From NCBI RefSeq assembly GCF_000719265.1, contig NZ_JOFL01000009.1, positions 124,001 to 188,000 of the forward strand: a DNA stretch of 64,000 nucleotides, in the 5' to 3' direction. This stretch comes from Streptomyces roseoverticillatus. Lineage in GTDB: Bacteria > Actinomycetota > Actinomycetes > Streptomycetales > Streptomycetaceae. Both the position numbers and the translations under genes were made by a program. The stretch's first letter is position 1. The number at the start of each line of letters is the position of its first letter. The notes below the pieces were generated by a model. It did not search any database. It was given only the letters and a program-made list of their open reading frames with translations, and was not told the DNA's origin. Below, piece after piece: positions 48,221 through 57,503 of this stretch.

Positions 48221-49345
48221 CTAGGCCTTCTCCGTGCCCTCCGAGGGTCCCTCGGGGCCCTTCCCGGGGTCCTTGGGGGAGCCGCTCCCCGAAGGGCCGG
48301 GGCGGCCCGTGAACGCGTCCCGCAGGCGCCCGCCGAGGTCGCCCGCGCCGCCGGCGATGTCCCGCACCAGCCCCATCAGGGGGTCCTTGCTCGCCTTCAC
48401 CGACTCCGCGTAGTGGTTCGCCGACTCCCGGAAGGAGTCGGTCACCGACGCGTCCTTGTCCTCGTCGCGCCGCGGGTAGTGCCCGTCCATGATCCGCTGG
48501 AAGTCCCGGCTCGCGGCCCACTTCTTCAGCTCCGCCGCCCGCACGGTGGTGAACGGGTGGCTGCGCGGCAGCACGTTCATGATCTTGAGGACGGAGTCGC
48601 GCAGGTCCCCGCCCGCCTCGTACTCCTCGGCCTGCGCGAGGAACGCGTCGACGTTCATCTCGTGCAGGTGGTTGCCGCCCGCGATCTTCATCAGGCCGCG
48701 CATCGAGGCCTGGACGTCCTGGCCCACCAGCAGCCCCGCCCGGTCCGCGGACAGCTCCGACTTGCGGAACCACTCCCGCAGTGCCGTCACGATCGCCATG
48801 ATCGCGACGTTGCCCAGGGGGATCCAGGCGACCTTGACGGCGAAGTTCGTCAGGAAGAGCAGGATGGTGCGGTAGACGGCGTGCCCGGAGAGGGCGTGCC
48901 CCGCCTCGTGGCCGACGACGGCCCGCATCTCCTCCTCGTCGAGCAGCTCGACCAGGCCCGTGGTGACGACGATGACGGGCTCGTCCAGGCCGATGCACAT
49001 CGCGTTGGGCTGGGGGTCCTGCGTGACGTACATCGGCGGGACCTTCGGCAGGTCCAGGAGGTAGCAGGCGTCCAGCAGCATGGTGTGCAGGTGCTGGAAC
49101 TGCTGCTCGCCCACGCGCACCGAGTCCGACAGGAACAGCAGGCGCAGGCTGCGCTCGGGCAGCAGCCCGCTCAGCGCCTTGAAGACCGTGTCGAAGCCGC
49201 TCAGCTTGCGCAGCGCCACGAGGGCGGAGCGGTCCGCCGGATGCTCGTAGGCGCGGGAGGAGATGCCCGGGAAGCGCCTTCGCTGCCGGCCGGGCAGCCG
49301 GTCCCCCGGAGCGTGGCCGTTGCTGCCGTTGCTGCTGTCACTCAT
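48221..49345 (-). CDS. M48-family membrane metalloprotease
   Basis: A 374-residue protein resembling HtpX/M48 peptidases. The zinc site HExxH is in 'VVGHEAGHALSGH' (about residues 143-155) with the third ligand Glu in 'SELSADRAG' (about 196-204). One strong hydrophobic segment follows the HExxH region (about 160-186), so the protein is membrane-associated. The last 60 residues are Gly/Pro/Ser-rich and low complexity. It probably degrades membrane or envelope proteins under stress. The start is ATG 49345 (MSDSSNGSNGH). It is divergent from the tiny membrane gene at 49422 and convergent with 46923. Confidence 0.88.
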   Translation of the reverse strand: MSDSSNGSNGHAPGDRLPGRQRRRFPGISSRAYEHPADRSALVALRKLSGFDTVFKALSGLLPERSLRLLFLSDSVRVGEQQFQHLHTMLLDACYLLDLPKVPPMYVTQDPQPNAMCIGLDEPVIVVTTGLVELLDEEEMRAVVGHEAGHALSGHAVYRTILLFLTNFAVKVAWIPLGNVAIMAIVTALREWFRKSELSADRAGLLVGQDVQASMRGLMKIAGGNHLHEMNVDAFLAQAEEYEAGGDLRDSVLKIMNVLPRSHPFTTVRAAELKKWAASRDFQRIMDGHYPRRDEDKDASVTDSFRESANHYAESVKASKDPLMGLVRDIAGGAGDLGGRLRDAFTGRPGPSGSGSPKDPGKGPEGPSEGTEKA

Positions 49346-49421
49346 CGAGACCCCCTCGGCGGCGTATGCACCTTCCGGACCCCACCCTAGGCGCTGCCGC
49401 CGGCGGGGCTACCGTGGAGGC

Positions 49422-49589
49422 ATGTCCCCTTTGCATGCACTCGCCGCGCAGCCAGGCGTCACCGAGCTCCTCGCCGTCTCCAAGGACGACACGGGGCCGG
49501 GGCCCGTCATCCGTACGGTGCTCATCGTCGGCGTGGTCGGGATCGTCTTCCTGGCCTGGTTCCTGCTGCGCGGCTACAAGAAGGACTGA
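49422..49589 (+). CDS. Small single-span membrane protein (55 aa)
   Basis: A 55-residue protein: short polar N-terminus, one span at about residues 30-50 ('VIRTVLIVGVVGIVFLAWFLL') and a basic end 'RGYKKD'. GGAGG is too close to the ATG to act as a Shine-Dalgarno; TACCGT ends 6 nt upstream, so it is likely leaderless. Conserved small proteins of this kind precede nadD in Streptomyces; function unknown. Confidence 0.7.
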   Translation: MSPLHALAAQPGVTELLAVSKDDTGPGPVIRTVLIVGVVGIVFLAWFLLRGYKKD

Positions 49590-49727
49590 CGCGGGAGGGA
49601 AGGACGGCGGAAGAACGGCTGACGCCGCGCCGCAAGGCGTGGAGTCGGCGTGAGCCCGCCCGCGGCCCCCGCATACGATGTGGCAGAAGTCTCTGCCCGC
49701 TACCGTCCCGGATAGGTCCTGCCGACG

Positions 49728-49892
49728 ATGACTGCCTTCGCCTCAGCGCACACCGCCCTCGCCACCCTCGCCTCCGAGGGCGAGCACGTCGATACGCACG
49801 CGAGCATCAGCCCGTTCATGACCGGCGGCGCCGCCCTGGTCATCCTGCTGCTCCTGCTGTGGGTCACCACCCGCTTCAACCGCGACCGCTGA
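49728..49892 (+). CDS. Small single-span membrane protein (54 aa)
   Basis: Read directly from the sequence: [18 protein letters not shown], then a polar stretch and a span at about residues 32-48 ('[16 protein letters not shown]') followed by RFNRDR and TGA. It has 54 residues and is similar in plan to the gene at 49422 (short outside or polar N-terminus, span, basic tail). It sits 55 bp before nadD in the same direction. GATAGGT upstream may be its -10 box. It is easy to miss because of its size. Confidence 0.72.
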   Translation: MTAFASAHTALATLASEGEHVDTHASISPFMTGGAALVILLLLLWVTTRFNRDR

Positions 49893-49947
49893 GCGAGCCG
49901 GTCCCTGGGCGTCCGGCCTCCGGCCGCGCCCAGTAGGGTCTGCACGC

Positions 49948-50553
49948 ATGGGAGAGCAGACAGGGCCCGTGAAGCGGCGGCTCGGCGTGATGGGCGGGAC
50001 CTTCGACCCGATCCACCACGGCCACTTGGTCGCCGCGAGCGAGGTGGCCGCGCGTTTCCACCTGGACGAGGTGGTCTTCGTACCGACGGGACAGCCGTGG
50101 CAGAAGAGCCACCGCGAGGTGTCGCCGGCGGAGGACCGCTATCTGATGACGGTGATCGCCACGGCGTCCAACCCGCAGTTCTCGGTCAGCCGGATCGACA
50201 TCGACCGCGGCGGCCCGACGTACACCACGGACACGCTCCGTGAGCTGGCCGCGCTCAACGACGACTCGGACCTGTTCTTCATCACGGGCGCCGACGCGCT
50301 GTCCCAGATCCTCACCTGGCGGGACACGGAGGAGCTGTTCTCCCTGGCCCACTTCATCGGCGTGACCCGGCCCGGCCACATACTGACCAACCCCGGGCTG
50401 CCGGAGGGCGGCGTCTCCCTCGTCGAGGTGCCGGCCCTCGCGATCTCCTCCTCGGACTGCCGGGCGCGCGTGGCGCAGGGCGATCCGGTCTGGTATCTGG
50501 TCCCCGACGGTGTCGTGCGCTACATCAACAAGCGCAAGCTCTACCGGCACTGA
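49948..50553 (+). CDS. nadD: Nicotinate-nucleotide adenylyltransferase
   Basis: Makes nicotinate adenine dinucleotide from NaMN and ATP in NAD synthesis. It has 201 residues. Nucleotide-binding '[12 protein letters not shown]' is at about 16-27 (HxGH) and the second signature '[10 protein letters not shown]' at about 166-175. The ATG at 49948 is 8 nt after TAGGGT, so possibly leaderless; [17 protein letters not shown] is the N-terminus. An LCP-like gene follows after 31 bp, then rsfS and a phosphatase, a standard actinobacterial cluster. Confidence 0.96.
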   Translation: MGEQTGPVKRRLGVMGGTFDPIHHGHLVAASEVAARFHLDEVVFVPTGQPWQKSHREVSPAEDRYLMTVIATASNPQFSVSRIDIDRGGPTYTTDTLRELAALNDDSDLFFITGADALSQILTWRDTEELFSLAHFIGVTRPGHILTNPGLPEGGVSLVEVPALAISSSDCRARVAQGDPVWYLVPDGVVRYINKRKLYRH

Positions 50554-50584
50554 GGCACGGACCGAGGGGTACCGAGGGGAACCG

Positions 50585-52291
50585 GTGAACGACCGACAGG
50601 ACCCGTACGCACACCAGCCGCAGGTGTACGGCTACGACGCCTACGGGCAGCCGGTGTACCGGCCGGACGCGCCCGAGCTGGTCTACGACCCGTACGGTCA
50701 GCCGGTGCAGCAGCAGCCCTATCCTCCGCAGGAGCCCGTGCACGGGGCCCAGGGCGGCGGGTACGGCGGGTACGACGCGGCGGGCGGCTACGACCCGTAC
50801 GGCATGCCCGCGCAGGAGTCCTCTCAGCAGCCCGTCCAGCAACCTGTTCAGCAGCCCGTCCAGCAGCAGTGGATCCCGCGGCAGGCGGGCCCGCCCTACG
50901 CCGGGGGGCAGGGTGCCCAGGCGCCCGGAGCGCGGGCCCCCGAGCCGTACGAGCAGCAGCCCCGGGAATCCGCGGCCGGTCCGCAGGCCGCGTCCGGCGG
51001 GCCGGGCGGGCAGGCCCCCGGCAGCGACGCCGATCCCACCGCGGCGGCGGACTACCGCACCGAGCAGTTCTCGTTCATCGAGGAGCCCGACGAGGACTCC
51101 GAGGACGTCATCGACTGGCTCAAGTTCAGCGAGAGCCGCACCGAGCGGCGCGACGAGCGCAAGCGCAAGGGCCGCAACCGGATCGTGGCGCTCGCCGTGG
51201 TGCTCGTCCTCGCGGTGGGCGGCGCGGCGGCCTACCTGTTCCTGAGCGGCCCGGACGACAAGAAGGGCGCGGCCGCGTCCGGCGGCGGGCAGAAGCGCGA
51301 CGTGATCGTCGTCCACCTGCGGCAGACGCACGGCGGCGGCTCCTCCACGGCCTTGCTGGTCGACAACGAGACCACCCGGAAGGGCACCACGGTCCTGCTG
51401 CCGAACACCCTGGCCGTCGCCAAGGAGGGCGGCGCGGGCGCAACGACGCTCGGCAAGTCCGTCCAGGACGACGGCACCGGCGCGACCCGGGACGCCCTGA
51501 ACACGCTGCTGGGCTCCGACATCAAGGGCAGCTGGCGGCTGGACACGCCCTACCTGGAGAACCTGGTGGAGCTCGTCGGCGGCATCGAGGCCGACACGGA
51601 CACGGACGTCCCCGGCGAGAAACAGGGCGACGGGCCGGTGGTCCGGCGCGGCACCGCGCAGAGCCTGAGCGGCCGCATGGCGGTGGCCTACGCCACCTAC
51701 CGGGGGCCCGGCGAGGACGAGGGCAAGCAGCTCACCCGGTTCGGCCAGGTCATGCAGGCGGTGCTGAAGAAGATGCCGGCCGACGGCGCCTCGGCGACGC
51801 GCACCGTGGAGACGCTGGCGCAGATCCCCGACCCGTCGCTGTCCACCGAGCAGCTGGGCGCCTCCCTGGCCCACCTCGCGGCGCTGGCCAAGAAGGGCTC
51901 GTACGCCACCTCCGTGCTCCCCGTGCAGCAGGACGGCACCCTCGGCGAGAAGGCCACCGGCGGGCTCGTCAAGGACGTCCTGGGCGGCACGGTGCGCAAC
52001 ACCGACCCGAACGCGGCGCCCCGGGTGAGCGTGAAGAACGCCACAGGCGGCAAGGGCGCGGCGACCTCCGCGCAGATCACCTTGGTCAACAGCGGCTACA
52101 GCGTGATCGACGGCGGCACGGCGGGCGCCGCGGAGACGGCCTCGGCGGTGCTCTACGCGGACGAGAAGCGGGCGGCGCAGGCCCGGGAGGTCGCCAAGAC
52201 CCTGGGGCTGCCGGCGGGCGCCGTGAAGCAGGCAAAGGACGCCGGCACGGCCGACGTCACCGTGGTCCTGGGCAAGGACTACAAGGGCTGA
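50585..52291 (+). CDS. LytR-CpsA-Psr-like membrane protein
   Basis: A 568-residue protein. The N-terminal 180 residues are cytoplasmic, Gln/Pro/Tyr/Gly-rich (repeats such as QQPVQQPVQQ). One span covers about 199-221. The external LCP-like domain covers about 230-420 and the C-terminal LytR_C domain about 478-565 ('VSVKNATGGKGAATSAQIT'). LCP proteins attach teichoic acids or related polymers to peptidoglycan, and the S. coelicolor homologue PdtA (SCO2578, from memory) acts in spore-wall polymer attachment. Here the usual Arg/Asp-rich LCP motifs look altered (see findings). GTG 50585 with GAGGGGAACC is a good start. Downstream of nadD, upstream of rsfS. Confidence 0.82.
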   Translation: MNDRQDPYAHQPQVYGYDAYGQPVYRPDAPELVYDPYGQPVQQQPYPPQEPVHGAQGGGYGGYDAAGGYDPYGMPAQESSQQPVQQPVQQPVQQQWIPRQAGPPYAGGQGAQAPGARAPEPYEQQPRESAAGPQAASGGPGGQAPGSDADPTAAADYRTEQFSFIEEPDEDSEDVIDWLKFSESRTERRDERKRKGRNRIVALAVVLVLAVGGAAAYLFLSGPDDKKGAAASGGGQKRDVIVVHLRQTHGGGSSTALLVDNETTRKGTTVLLPNTLAVAKEGGAGATTLGKSVQDDGTGATRDALNTLLGSDIKGSWRLDTPYLENLVELVGGIEADTDTDVPGEKQGDGPVVRRGTAQSLSGRMAVAYATYRGPGEDEGKQLTRFGQVMQAVLKKMPADGASATRTVETLAQIPDPSLSTEQLGASLAHLAALAKKGSYATSVLPVQQDGTLGEKATGGLVKDVLGGTVRNTDPNAAPRVSVKNATGGKGAATSAQITLVNSGYSVIDGGTAGAAETASAVLYADEKRAAQAREVAKTLGLPAGAVKQAKDAGTADVTVVLGKDYKG

Positions 52292-52436
52292 GCACGGCTG
52301 ATCACGCTGGTCACGGGGGCGGGGACACCGCGGTCGGCGGTCACGGACGGTGGCCGCCGAAATGCCCAGGAGGGCCACCGGTGGGTCGTGAGACCCTTGA
52401 TGGGTACCTGACCCCCTTCGACCGAAAGCATGGCTT

Positions 52437-52883
52437 GTGACCGCCACGGACCGCTCCATCGAGCTCATCAAGGCCGCCGCCCAGGCGGCCGCCGACAAGC
52501 TCGCGCACGACATCATCGCGTACGACGTCAGCGACGTACTGTCGATCACCGACGCCTTCCTGCTGGCCTCGGCCCCCAACGACCGCCAGGTCAAGTCGAT
52601 CGTCGACGAGATCGAGGAGCACCTGCTCAAGGAGCTCGGCGCCAAGCCGGTGCGCCGCGAGGGCGACCGTGACGCCCGCTGGGTGCTGCTGGACTACGTC
52701 GACATCGTCGTCCACGTGCAGCACAGCGAGGAGCGCGTCTACTACGCCCTGGAGCGGCTGTGGAAGGACTGCCCGGAGATCGAGCTGCCCGCCGACGCCG
52801 CCGCCACCCGCGGCAAGGGCGAGGAGCACGCCCGGGCCCGGGCCGCGGAGGCCGGCGAGGGCTTCGACGACGCGGGCCGGTGA
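52437..52883 (+). CDS. rsfS: Ribosome silencing factor RsfS
   Basis: Binds L14 and keeps 50S and 30S apart under stress. It has 148 residues: conserved RsfS core about 5-110 ('DVSDVLSITDAFLLASAPNDRQVKSI' region, 'REGDRDARWVLLDYVDIVVHV'), then a 35-residue acidic/Ala-rich tail. GTG at 52437, 145 bp after the LCP-like gene. A phosphatase gene begins at 52890 almost at once after its stop, so the two are co-translated. Confidence 0.96.
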   Translation: MTATDRSIELIKAAAQAAADKLAHDIIAYDVSDVLSITDAFLLASAPNDRQVKSIVDEIEEHLLKELGAKPVRREGDRDARWVLLDYVDIVVHVQHSEERVYYALERLWKDCPEIELPADAAATRGKGEEHARARAAEAGEGFDDAGR

Positions 52884-52889
52884 GCTGAG

Positions 52890-53537
52890 CTGACCAGCAA
52901 GAGCAGCGGCCGCCGCATCGTCCTGTGGCGGCACGGCCAGACCGCCTGGAACCTGGAGCGCCGCTTCCAGGGCTCCACGGACATCGAGCTGACCGGGACC
53001 GGCGTCGCGCAGGCGCGCCGGGCCGCCCGGCTGCTGGCCGGGCTCCGGCCGGACGCCATCATCGCCTCGGACCTCCAGCGGGCCGCGGCGACGGCGGCGG
53101 AGCTCGCCGCGGTCACCGGCCTGGAGGTCAGCCACCACTCCGAGCTGCGCGAGACGTACGCGGGCGTGTGGCAGGGCCTCACGCACGAGGAGATCATCGC
53201 GCGGTACGGCGAGGAGTACACGGCGTGGAAGCGCGGCGAGCCGGTCCGGCGCGGCGGCGGCGAGCTGGAGACCGAGGTCGCCGACCGGGCCGCCCCGGTC
53301 GTCCTGGAGCAGGCTGGGAAGCTGCCCGAGGACGGCACGCTCGTCGTCGTCAGCCACGGCGGCACCATCCGCACCACCATCGGCCGGCTGCTCCAGCTGG
53401 AGTCCCGGTCGTGGGAGGCGCTGGGCGGCCTCACCAACTGCTGCTGGTCCGTGCTGGGCGAGGGTGCGCGCGGCTGGCGCCTGCTGGAGCACAACGCGGG
53501 AACGCTCCCCGAGCCGGTCCTCGGCGACGACGACTGA
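52890..53537 (+). CDS. Histidine phosphatase (phosphoglycerate mutase-like), probable CTG start
   Basis: A 215-residue cytoplasmic phosphatase: the phospho-His is in 'VLWRHGQTAWNLE' (RHG, about residues 14-16), 'LRETYAGVW' supplies Glu (about 91) and the second His is in 'VVSHGGTIR' (about 152). Members hydrolyse phosphosugars or nucleotides; true phosphoglycerate mutase activity is not implied. No ATG, GTG or TTG precedes the RHG motif in frame with a ribosome site; the CTG at 52890 gives LTSKSSGRRIVLWRHGQT and is 7 bp after the rsfS stop, with GGTGAG just upstream. I place the start there. The first in-frame GTG is at 53166, inside the domain, and is not credible. Confidence 0.85.
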   Translation: MTSKSSGRRIVLWRHGQTAWNLERRFQGSTDIELTGTGVAQARRAARLLAGLRPDAIIASDLQRAAATAAELAAVTGLEVSHHSELRETYAGVWQGLTHEEIIARYGEEYTAWKRGEPVRRGGGELETEVADRAAPVVLEQAGKLPEDGTLVVVSHGGTIRTTIGRLLQLESRSWEALGGLTNCCWSVLGEGARGWRLLEHNAGTLPEPVLGDDD

Positions 53538-53565
53538 GCGCCGCCGGGGCGCCCCGGGCCCGGAT

Positions 53566-53595
53566 TTCACATCGGGGCAGGTGGCAGGCTAAAGT
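53566..53595 (+). promoter_or_regulatory. Promoter of the first tRNA-Ala
   Basis: TTCACA (53566-53571) and TAAAGT (53590-53595) with an 18-bp spacer, ending 53 nt before the tRNA. Confidence 0.5.
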
Positions 53596-53648
53596 TCTTC
53601 TTGTTCGCGGGGAACGCCGGGGGAAACGCCGGAAGACCTGAGAACAGC

Positions 53649-53721
53649 GGGGCTATAGCTCAGTTGGTAGAGCGCCTGCATGGCATGCAGGAGGTCAGGA
53701 GTTCAATTCTCCTTAGCTCCA
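53649..53721 (+). tRNA. tRNA-Ala (GGC), copy 1
   Basis: A 73-nt cloverleaf. The acceptor stem GGGGCTA pairs with TAGCTCC (one G-T pair). The anticodon loop lies between CCTGC and GCAGG and reads ATGGCAT, giving anticodon GGC, which reads GCC alanine codons. The T-arm GGAGTTCAATTCTCC is normal. CCA is not encoded. It is identical to the copy at 57431. Confidence 0.95.
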
Positions 53722-53730
53722 CAGTTCGAA

Positions 53731-53768
53731 ATGATCCCGTCTCCGTCACCGGAGGCGGGATCGTTTGC
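53731..53768 (+). terminator. Terminator after the first tRNA-Ala
   Basis: A 15-bp stem (53731-53745 with 53750-53764, some G-T pairs) and a TCAC loop, followed by TTG and TTT. Confidence 0.8.
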
Positions 53769-53845
53769 TTTACCGGCACATTCCCGTGGCAGAATCCGGC
53801 TGTCGGGAGCGGAGGACGAGCCGAAGGGGAGGGAACGGCTGACCC

Positions 53846-54079
53846 ATGGGTGCTCACAGCCGGAAGTGCGACTGGTGCGGCAGCGGCACGCCGATCGTCC
53901 GAGACATGGAACCGCTCAACTCGGCCTACCAGTACTGGTGCGTGGAGTGCGCACGGGCGCTGATCATAAAAGGCGACCCCATCGAGACCTACCGCGAGCT
54001 GGAGGGCGAGCCGATCTACGGCCGGCTGCTGGACGAGCACTGCGCCCTGAAGCGCTTCTACTCCTTCGCGACAGCCTGA
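53846..54079 (+). CDS. Small CxxC zinc-ribbon-like protein
   Basis: A 77-residue protein with two CxxC pairs: 'CDWCGSGTP' (about residues 8-11) and 'WCVECARAL' (about 32-35), which would bind one zinc. The rest is alpha/beta with 'GEPIYGRLLDEHCALKRFY' near the end containing an extra Cys. It is a conserved Streptomyces hypothetical; no DNA- or RNA-binding family can be named. ATG 53846 has GGAGGG 12 nt upstream. It lies between the tRNA-Ala gene and the multicopper oxidase. Confidence 0.75.
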   Translation: MGAHSRKCDWCGSGTPIVRDMEPLNSAYQYWCVECARALIIKGDPIETYRELEGEPIYGRLLDEHCALKRFYSFATA

Positions 54080-54187
54080 GGGCCGCGCACGCCGGGGCAA
54101 CCCCCCGGGGAGGCGGACACGTCCTGAGGGGTGAAGCTGCCGCCGGGAACGGCCGGCGGCACGGGGGAAGCATGCGGAGGACACCGC

Positions 54188-56002
54188 GTGACCGAAACAG
54201 TCGTCAGCCCGGCCGGCTCCGGAGAGGGCTCCGAAGCGCCCGTGGCCGAACTCACACCCTTCCTCGACGCCCTGCGCGTTCCGCCGGTGCTCCGGCCCGG
54301 CCGGACCGAAGCGCTCCACGGCATCGAGATCGAACAGACCGCCACCTGGGTCCGGCTGCACTCACAGCTGCCGCCCACCCGCGTATGGGCCTACGAGGGC
54401 CACGTCCCGGGGCCGACGATCGAGGTGCGCCGCGGCCGCCGGCTGCGCGTCACCTGGAGCAACCGCCTCACCGGGCCCCACCCGGTGACCGCCGTGGAGG
54501 CCTCGCAGGCGCCCGGCGCGCCGGTGCCCGACACGCTGCCCGGCCGCGGCGGGGCCGCACCGCTGGCCGACGTCGCCGCGCTGCCGCCGTGGACGGTCAC
54601 CCACCTGCACGGCGCGCCCACCGGCGGCGGCAACGACGGCTGGTCCGAGAACGCCGTCGCGCCCGGTGACAGCCAGCTCTCCGAATATCCCAACGACCAC
54701 CGCGCGGTTGCCTGGTGGTACCACGACCACGCCATGGATATCACCCGGTGGAACGTCTTCGCGGGCCTGGCGGGGATGTACCTCGTGCGGGACGACGAGG
54801 AGGACGCCCTGCACCTGCCCTCGGGCGGGCACGAGATCCCGCTGATCGTCCAGGACCGCAACCTCGACACGGACCCGGACGGCAGGCTGTCCGGACGGCT
54901 GCTCCACAAGACCGTGATCGTCGGCAAGGACGCGCAGGGAAAGAACGTCACCCGGGCCTTCAACGGCCCGTACACCCTTGTCAACGGCGTCATCTGGCCG
55001 CATCTGGACGTGACGGCGCGGTGGTACCGCTTCCGGCTGCTCAACGCCTCCAACGCCCGCACCTACGACCTCCGGCTGGTGGACGACGAGACGGGCGCGC
55101 CGGTGCGGGGAGCGGCCTGGCGGATCGGCACGGACGGCGGGCTGCTGCCGCGCCCCCTGCCGCTGGACGGGCCGCTGTCCGTGGCGCCCGCCGAGCGGAT
55201 GGACGTGCTGATCAACTTCGGCCTGCTGCGGGGTCGCCGCGTCCGCCTGGTCAACGAGGCGCCGGGGGTCGTGTACCCGCAGGTCATGGAGTTCCGGGTG
55301 GCGGACGACGAGGAGGACGACCCGTTCGTGCTGCCGCCGGTGATCTCCAGCTCCTTCGAGCGGATCACCCATGACACGGCGCCCGGGCACGAGCACCGGC
55401 TGATCGCGCTGGTCCCGCCCGGCACGGCGGGGAACGCCCACCCGGGCATGTGGGAGATGCGGAAGGCCGAGCCCGGGGACGTGCAGATCCCGGGTGAGGG
55501 CGTGATCCAGGTCAAGGGCGCGGACGGCAAGCTGCGCACGTACCGCAGGACCGCCCGGACCTTCGACGACGCGCTGGGCTTTATGGTCACCTACGACGGC
55601 TGGGAGCAGTGGAGCTTCCTCAATCTGGGCGGTCCCACGCACCCCATGCACATCCACCTGATCGACTTTCAGGTGCTGAGCCGGGACCTCTACCCGGCGG
55701 GCCCGGAGAGCCCGTTCGACACGGCCCTGGGCGGCACGCTGTCGCCGCTGGAGCACGGGGGGACGGCGCCGGTGCCGGACGGCGACGCGGGCTGGAAGGA
55801 CGTGATCCAGGTGCCCGCCGGGCAGATGGTGAACGTGATCGGCCGCTTCCGCGGTGCGCGCGGCCGGTTCATGTACCACTGCCACCTGCTGGAGCACGAG
55901 GACATGGGGATGATGCGTCCGTTCGTGGTGATGCCGGGCGAGGTACTGAAGTTCCACCACGGGGAGCACGGCGGCCACGGCCACGGCGGTCACTCGGGCT
56001 GA
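54188..56002 (+). CDS. Multicopper oxidase (CotA/phenoxazinone synthase-like)
   Basis: A 604-residue enzyme with all four copper motifs: 'THLHGAP' (HxH, about residue 138), 'WWYHDHAMD' (HxH, about 176), '[10 protein letters not shown]' (HxxHxH, about 484) and '[13 protein letters not shown]' (HCHxxxHxxxxM, about 563), so both the trinuclear cluster and type-1 site should form. Three cupredoxin-like domains fit the length. No Tat or Sec signal is seen, as in phenoxazinone synthase and CotA. It likely oxidises phenols, aminophenols or bilirubin-like compounds with O2. The end is His/Gly-rich. GTG 54188 has GGAGGA 7 nt upstream. It overlaps the convergent GT87 gene by 134 bp. Confidence 0.93.
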   Translation: MTETVVSPAGSGEGSEAPVAELTPFLDALRVPPVLRPGRTEALHGIEIEQTATWVRLHSQLPPTRVWAYEGHVPGPTIEVRRGRRLRVTWSNRLTGPHPVTAVEASQAPGAPVPDTLPGRGGAAPLADVAALPPWTVTHLHGAPTGGGNDGWSENAVAPGDSQLSEYPNDHRAVAWWYHDHAMDITRWNVFAGLAGMYLVRDDEEDALHLPSGGHEIPLIVQDRNLDTDPDGRLSGRLLHKTVIVGKDAQGKNVTRAFNGPYTLVNGVIWPHLDVTARWYRFRLLNASNARTYDLRLVDDETGAPVRGAAWRIGTDGGLLPRPLPLDGPLSVAPAERMDVLINFGLLRGRRVRLVNEAPGVVYPQVMEFRVADDEEDDPFVLPPVISSSFERITHDTAPGHEHRLIALVPPGTAGNAHPGMWEMRKAEPGDVQIPGEGVIQVKGADGKLRTYRRTARTFDDALGFMVTYDGWEQWSFLNLGGPTHPMHIHLIDFQVLSRDLYPAGPESPFDTALGGTLSPLEHGGTAPVPDGDAGWKDVIQVPAGQMVNVIGRFRGARGRFMYHCHLLEHEDMGMMRPFVVMPGEVLKFHHGEHGGHGHGGHSG

Positions 56003-57209
56003 CGCCGCCGCCGGTGCCGGCGCATCGCAGGGCGGCCAGGGCGAGGAAGGCCGCCGCGGCCGCCGGGTAGCCGGCGTCGAGCAGCATCTGGCCGCCGCTC
56101 TGGTGGAGTTCGGGCCGGCCCTCGACGCTGTGCGGGACCCGCCACAGCACGTACGAGCAGAACAGCACGGCGGCCGCCGCGGTCCCCGCCCACCAGGCGG
56201 GGCTGCGGCGCTCGGCCGCCTCGCGGGCGAGCAGCAGCCCGGCCGGCACGCACCACACCCAGTGGTGCGACCAAGAGACGGGGCTGACGAGCAGCGCGGT
56301 GGCCGCGCAGGACAGGGCGCCCCAGGCGGCGCCCCGCGGCCCCACGCGCCGGGTTCGTACGGCCACGGCCAGGCCGAGGACGGTGACGGCCGCCGCGGCG
56401 ACCGCCCACCACGGGCCGGGGTCGCCGGTGTGCAGCAGCCGGGCGAGGACGCCGCGCAGCGACTGGTTGGCGGTGTCCTCGGCGTGGCCCACCCGCTCGG
56501 CGGCGAAGACGGCGTCGGTCCAGAAGCGGCGCGAGTCGTGCGGCAGGGCCAGCGCGGCGAGTGCCGCCGTGCCGCCGAAGGCGGCGGTGGCGACGGCCGC
56601 CCGGCGCAGCCACGCCCCGCCGTCCGCCCGGCGGGCCAGGCCCGTGGCGGCCAGGTGGACGACGAACAGGGCGGGGGTGAGCTTGATGCCCGTCGCGAGG
56701 CCGGTGCCGAGGCCCGCCCAGCGGTGCCCGGCCGGCCGCGTCAGGTCCCACAGCACCAGGACGGCGACGAGGAGGTTGACCTGGCCGTTGCGCAGGGTCT
56801 GCCAGACGGGCTCGCACCAGACGCACAGGGCGGCGGCCGTGAGCGTCACGGCGGCCCGCGGGCGGCCGTCGACGAGCCGTACGGAGAGGTGGGTGAGGGC
56901 GAGCAGCAGGCCGAGGTTGACGAGCTCGGTGAGGACGCGCAGCGCGGTCGTGCCGGGCAGGGTGAGGGCGGTGAACAGGAGCGCCGCGAAGGGCGGGTAG
57001 GTGGCGGGCAGGCCGCGGTGCGTGGCGCGCATCGCGTAGAGGTCGCCGCCGGTGCGGACGGTCCAGCCCTCGGCGCGGTAGACGAGGACGTCGATGGAGG
57101 CGACGTGGGAGGCCCGCTGGGCGAGGAGGAAGAGACCGAAGGAGACCAGACAGCCCGCGGCGGCGGCCAGGGTGCTGCGGCGGCCGGGGCGGCCGGGCCA
57201 GGCTGTCAC
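55869..57209 (-). CDS. GT87-family (DUF2029) membrane mannosyltransferase-like protein
   Basis: A 446-residue protein with about ten spans. DUF2029/GT87 motifs are 'YPPFAALLF' (about residue 70), '[10 protein letters not shown]' (about 140), '[16 protein letters not shown]' (about 170) and '[11 protein letters not shown]' (about 305). These transfer mannose from polyprenol-phosphate on the outer face. The start is GTG 57209 with CGGAG about 9 nt upstream. The last 44 residues are Arg/Pro/Ser-rich and are encoded opposite the multicopper oxidase 3' end, so the original stop was probably lost or the tail is a recent extension. It is between the two tRNA-Ala genes. Confidence 0.85.
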   Translation of the reverse strand: MTAWPGRPGRRSTLAAAAGCLVSFGLFLLAQRASHVASIDVLVYRAEGWTVRTGGDLYAMRATHRGLPATYPPFAALLFTALTLPGTTALRVLTELVNLGLLLALTHLSVRLVDGRPRAAVTLTAAALCVWCEPVWQTLRNGQVNLLVAVLVLWDLTRPAGHRWAGLGTGLATGIKLTPALFVVHLAATGLARRADGGAWLRRAAVATAAFGGTAALAALALPHDSRRFWTDAVFAAERVGHAEDTANQSLRGVLARLLHTGDPGPWWAVAAAAVTVLGLAVAVRTRRVGPRGAAWGALSCAATALLVSPVSWSHHWVWCVPAGLLLAREAAERRSPAWWAGTAAAAVLFCSYVLWRVPHSVEGRPELHQSGGQMLLDAGYPAAAAAFLALAALRCAGTGGGVSPSDRRGRGRRAPRGGTSVPRPASPRTDASSPCPRAPAGGSGT

Positions 57210-57430
57210 GAGGAGCGCTCCGGTTCCACGAGTGACAAAACGAGGAGGTGAGGAGTGAGGGGTGAGGCGTGATGCTGACAAATCGGACGAATAGGGGGCG
57301 ATGTTATCCCATTCGCCCGGCTTCCCGGCGCCGGTGGGCAGCCGATTTGGCAGGTGGAGGGGGTGTCCGTGTAATGTTGTCGATGTCGCCAGGGGAACCG
57401 GAAAGGGAAACCCGGCGGCGAGCATCGCAA

Positions 57431-57503
57431 GGGGCTATAGCTCAGTTGGTAGAGCGCCTGCATGGCATGCAGGAGGTCAGGAGTTCAATTCTCCTTAGCT
57501 CCA
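57431..57503 (+). tRNA. tRNA-Ala (GGC), copy 2
   Basis: Identical 73-nt sequence to copy 1, anticodon GGC, CCA not encoded. Identity starts exactly at base 1 of the tRNA and runs 3 nt past its end. Confidence 0.95.

Noticed and set aside
53166..53537. Short phosphatase fragment starting at the first in-frame GTG
   Set aside because: This would omit the RHG motif visible in the same frame from 52929; the CTG start is far better.
57431..57503. tRNA-Ala pseudogene or attachment-site fragment
   Set aside because: The sequence is full-length and identical to copy 1, with all stems intact and its own terminator.
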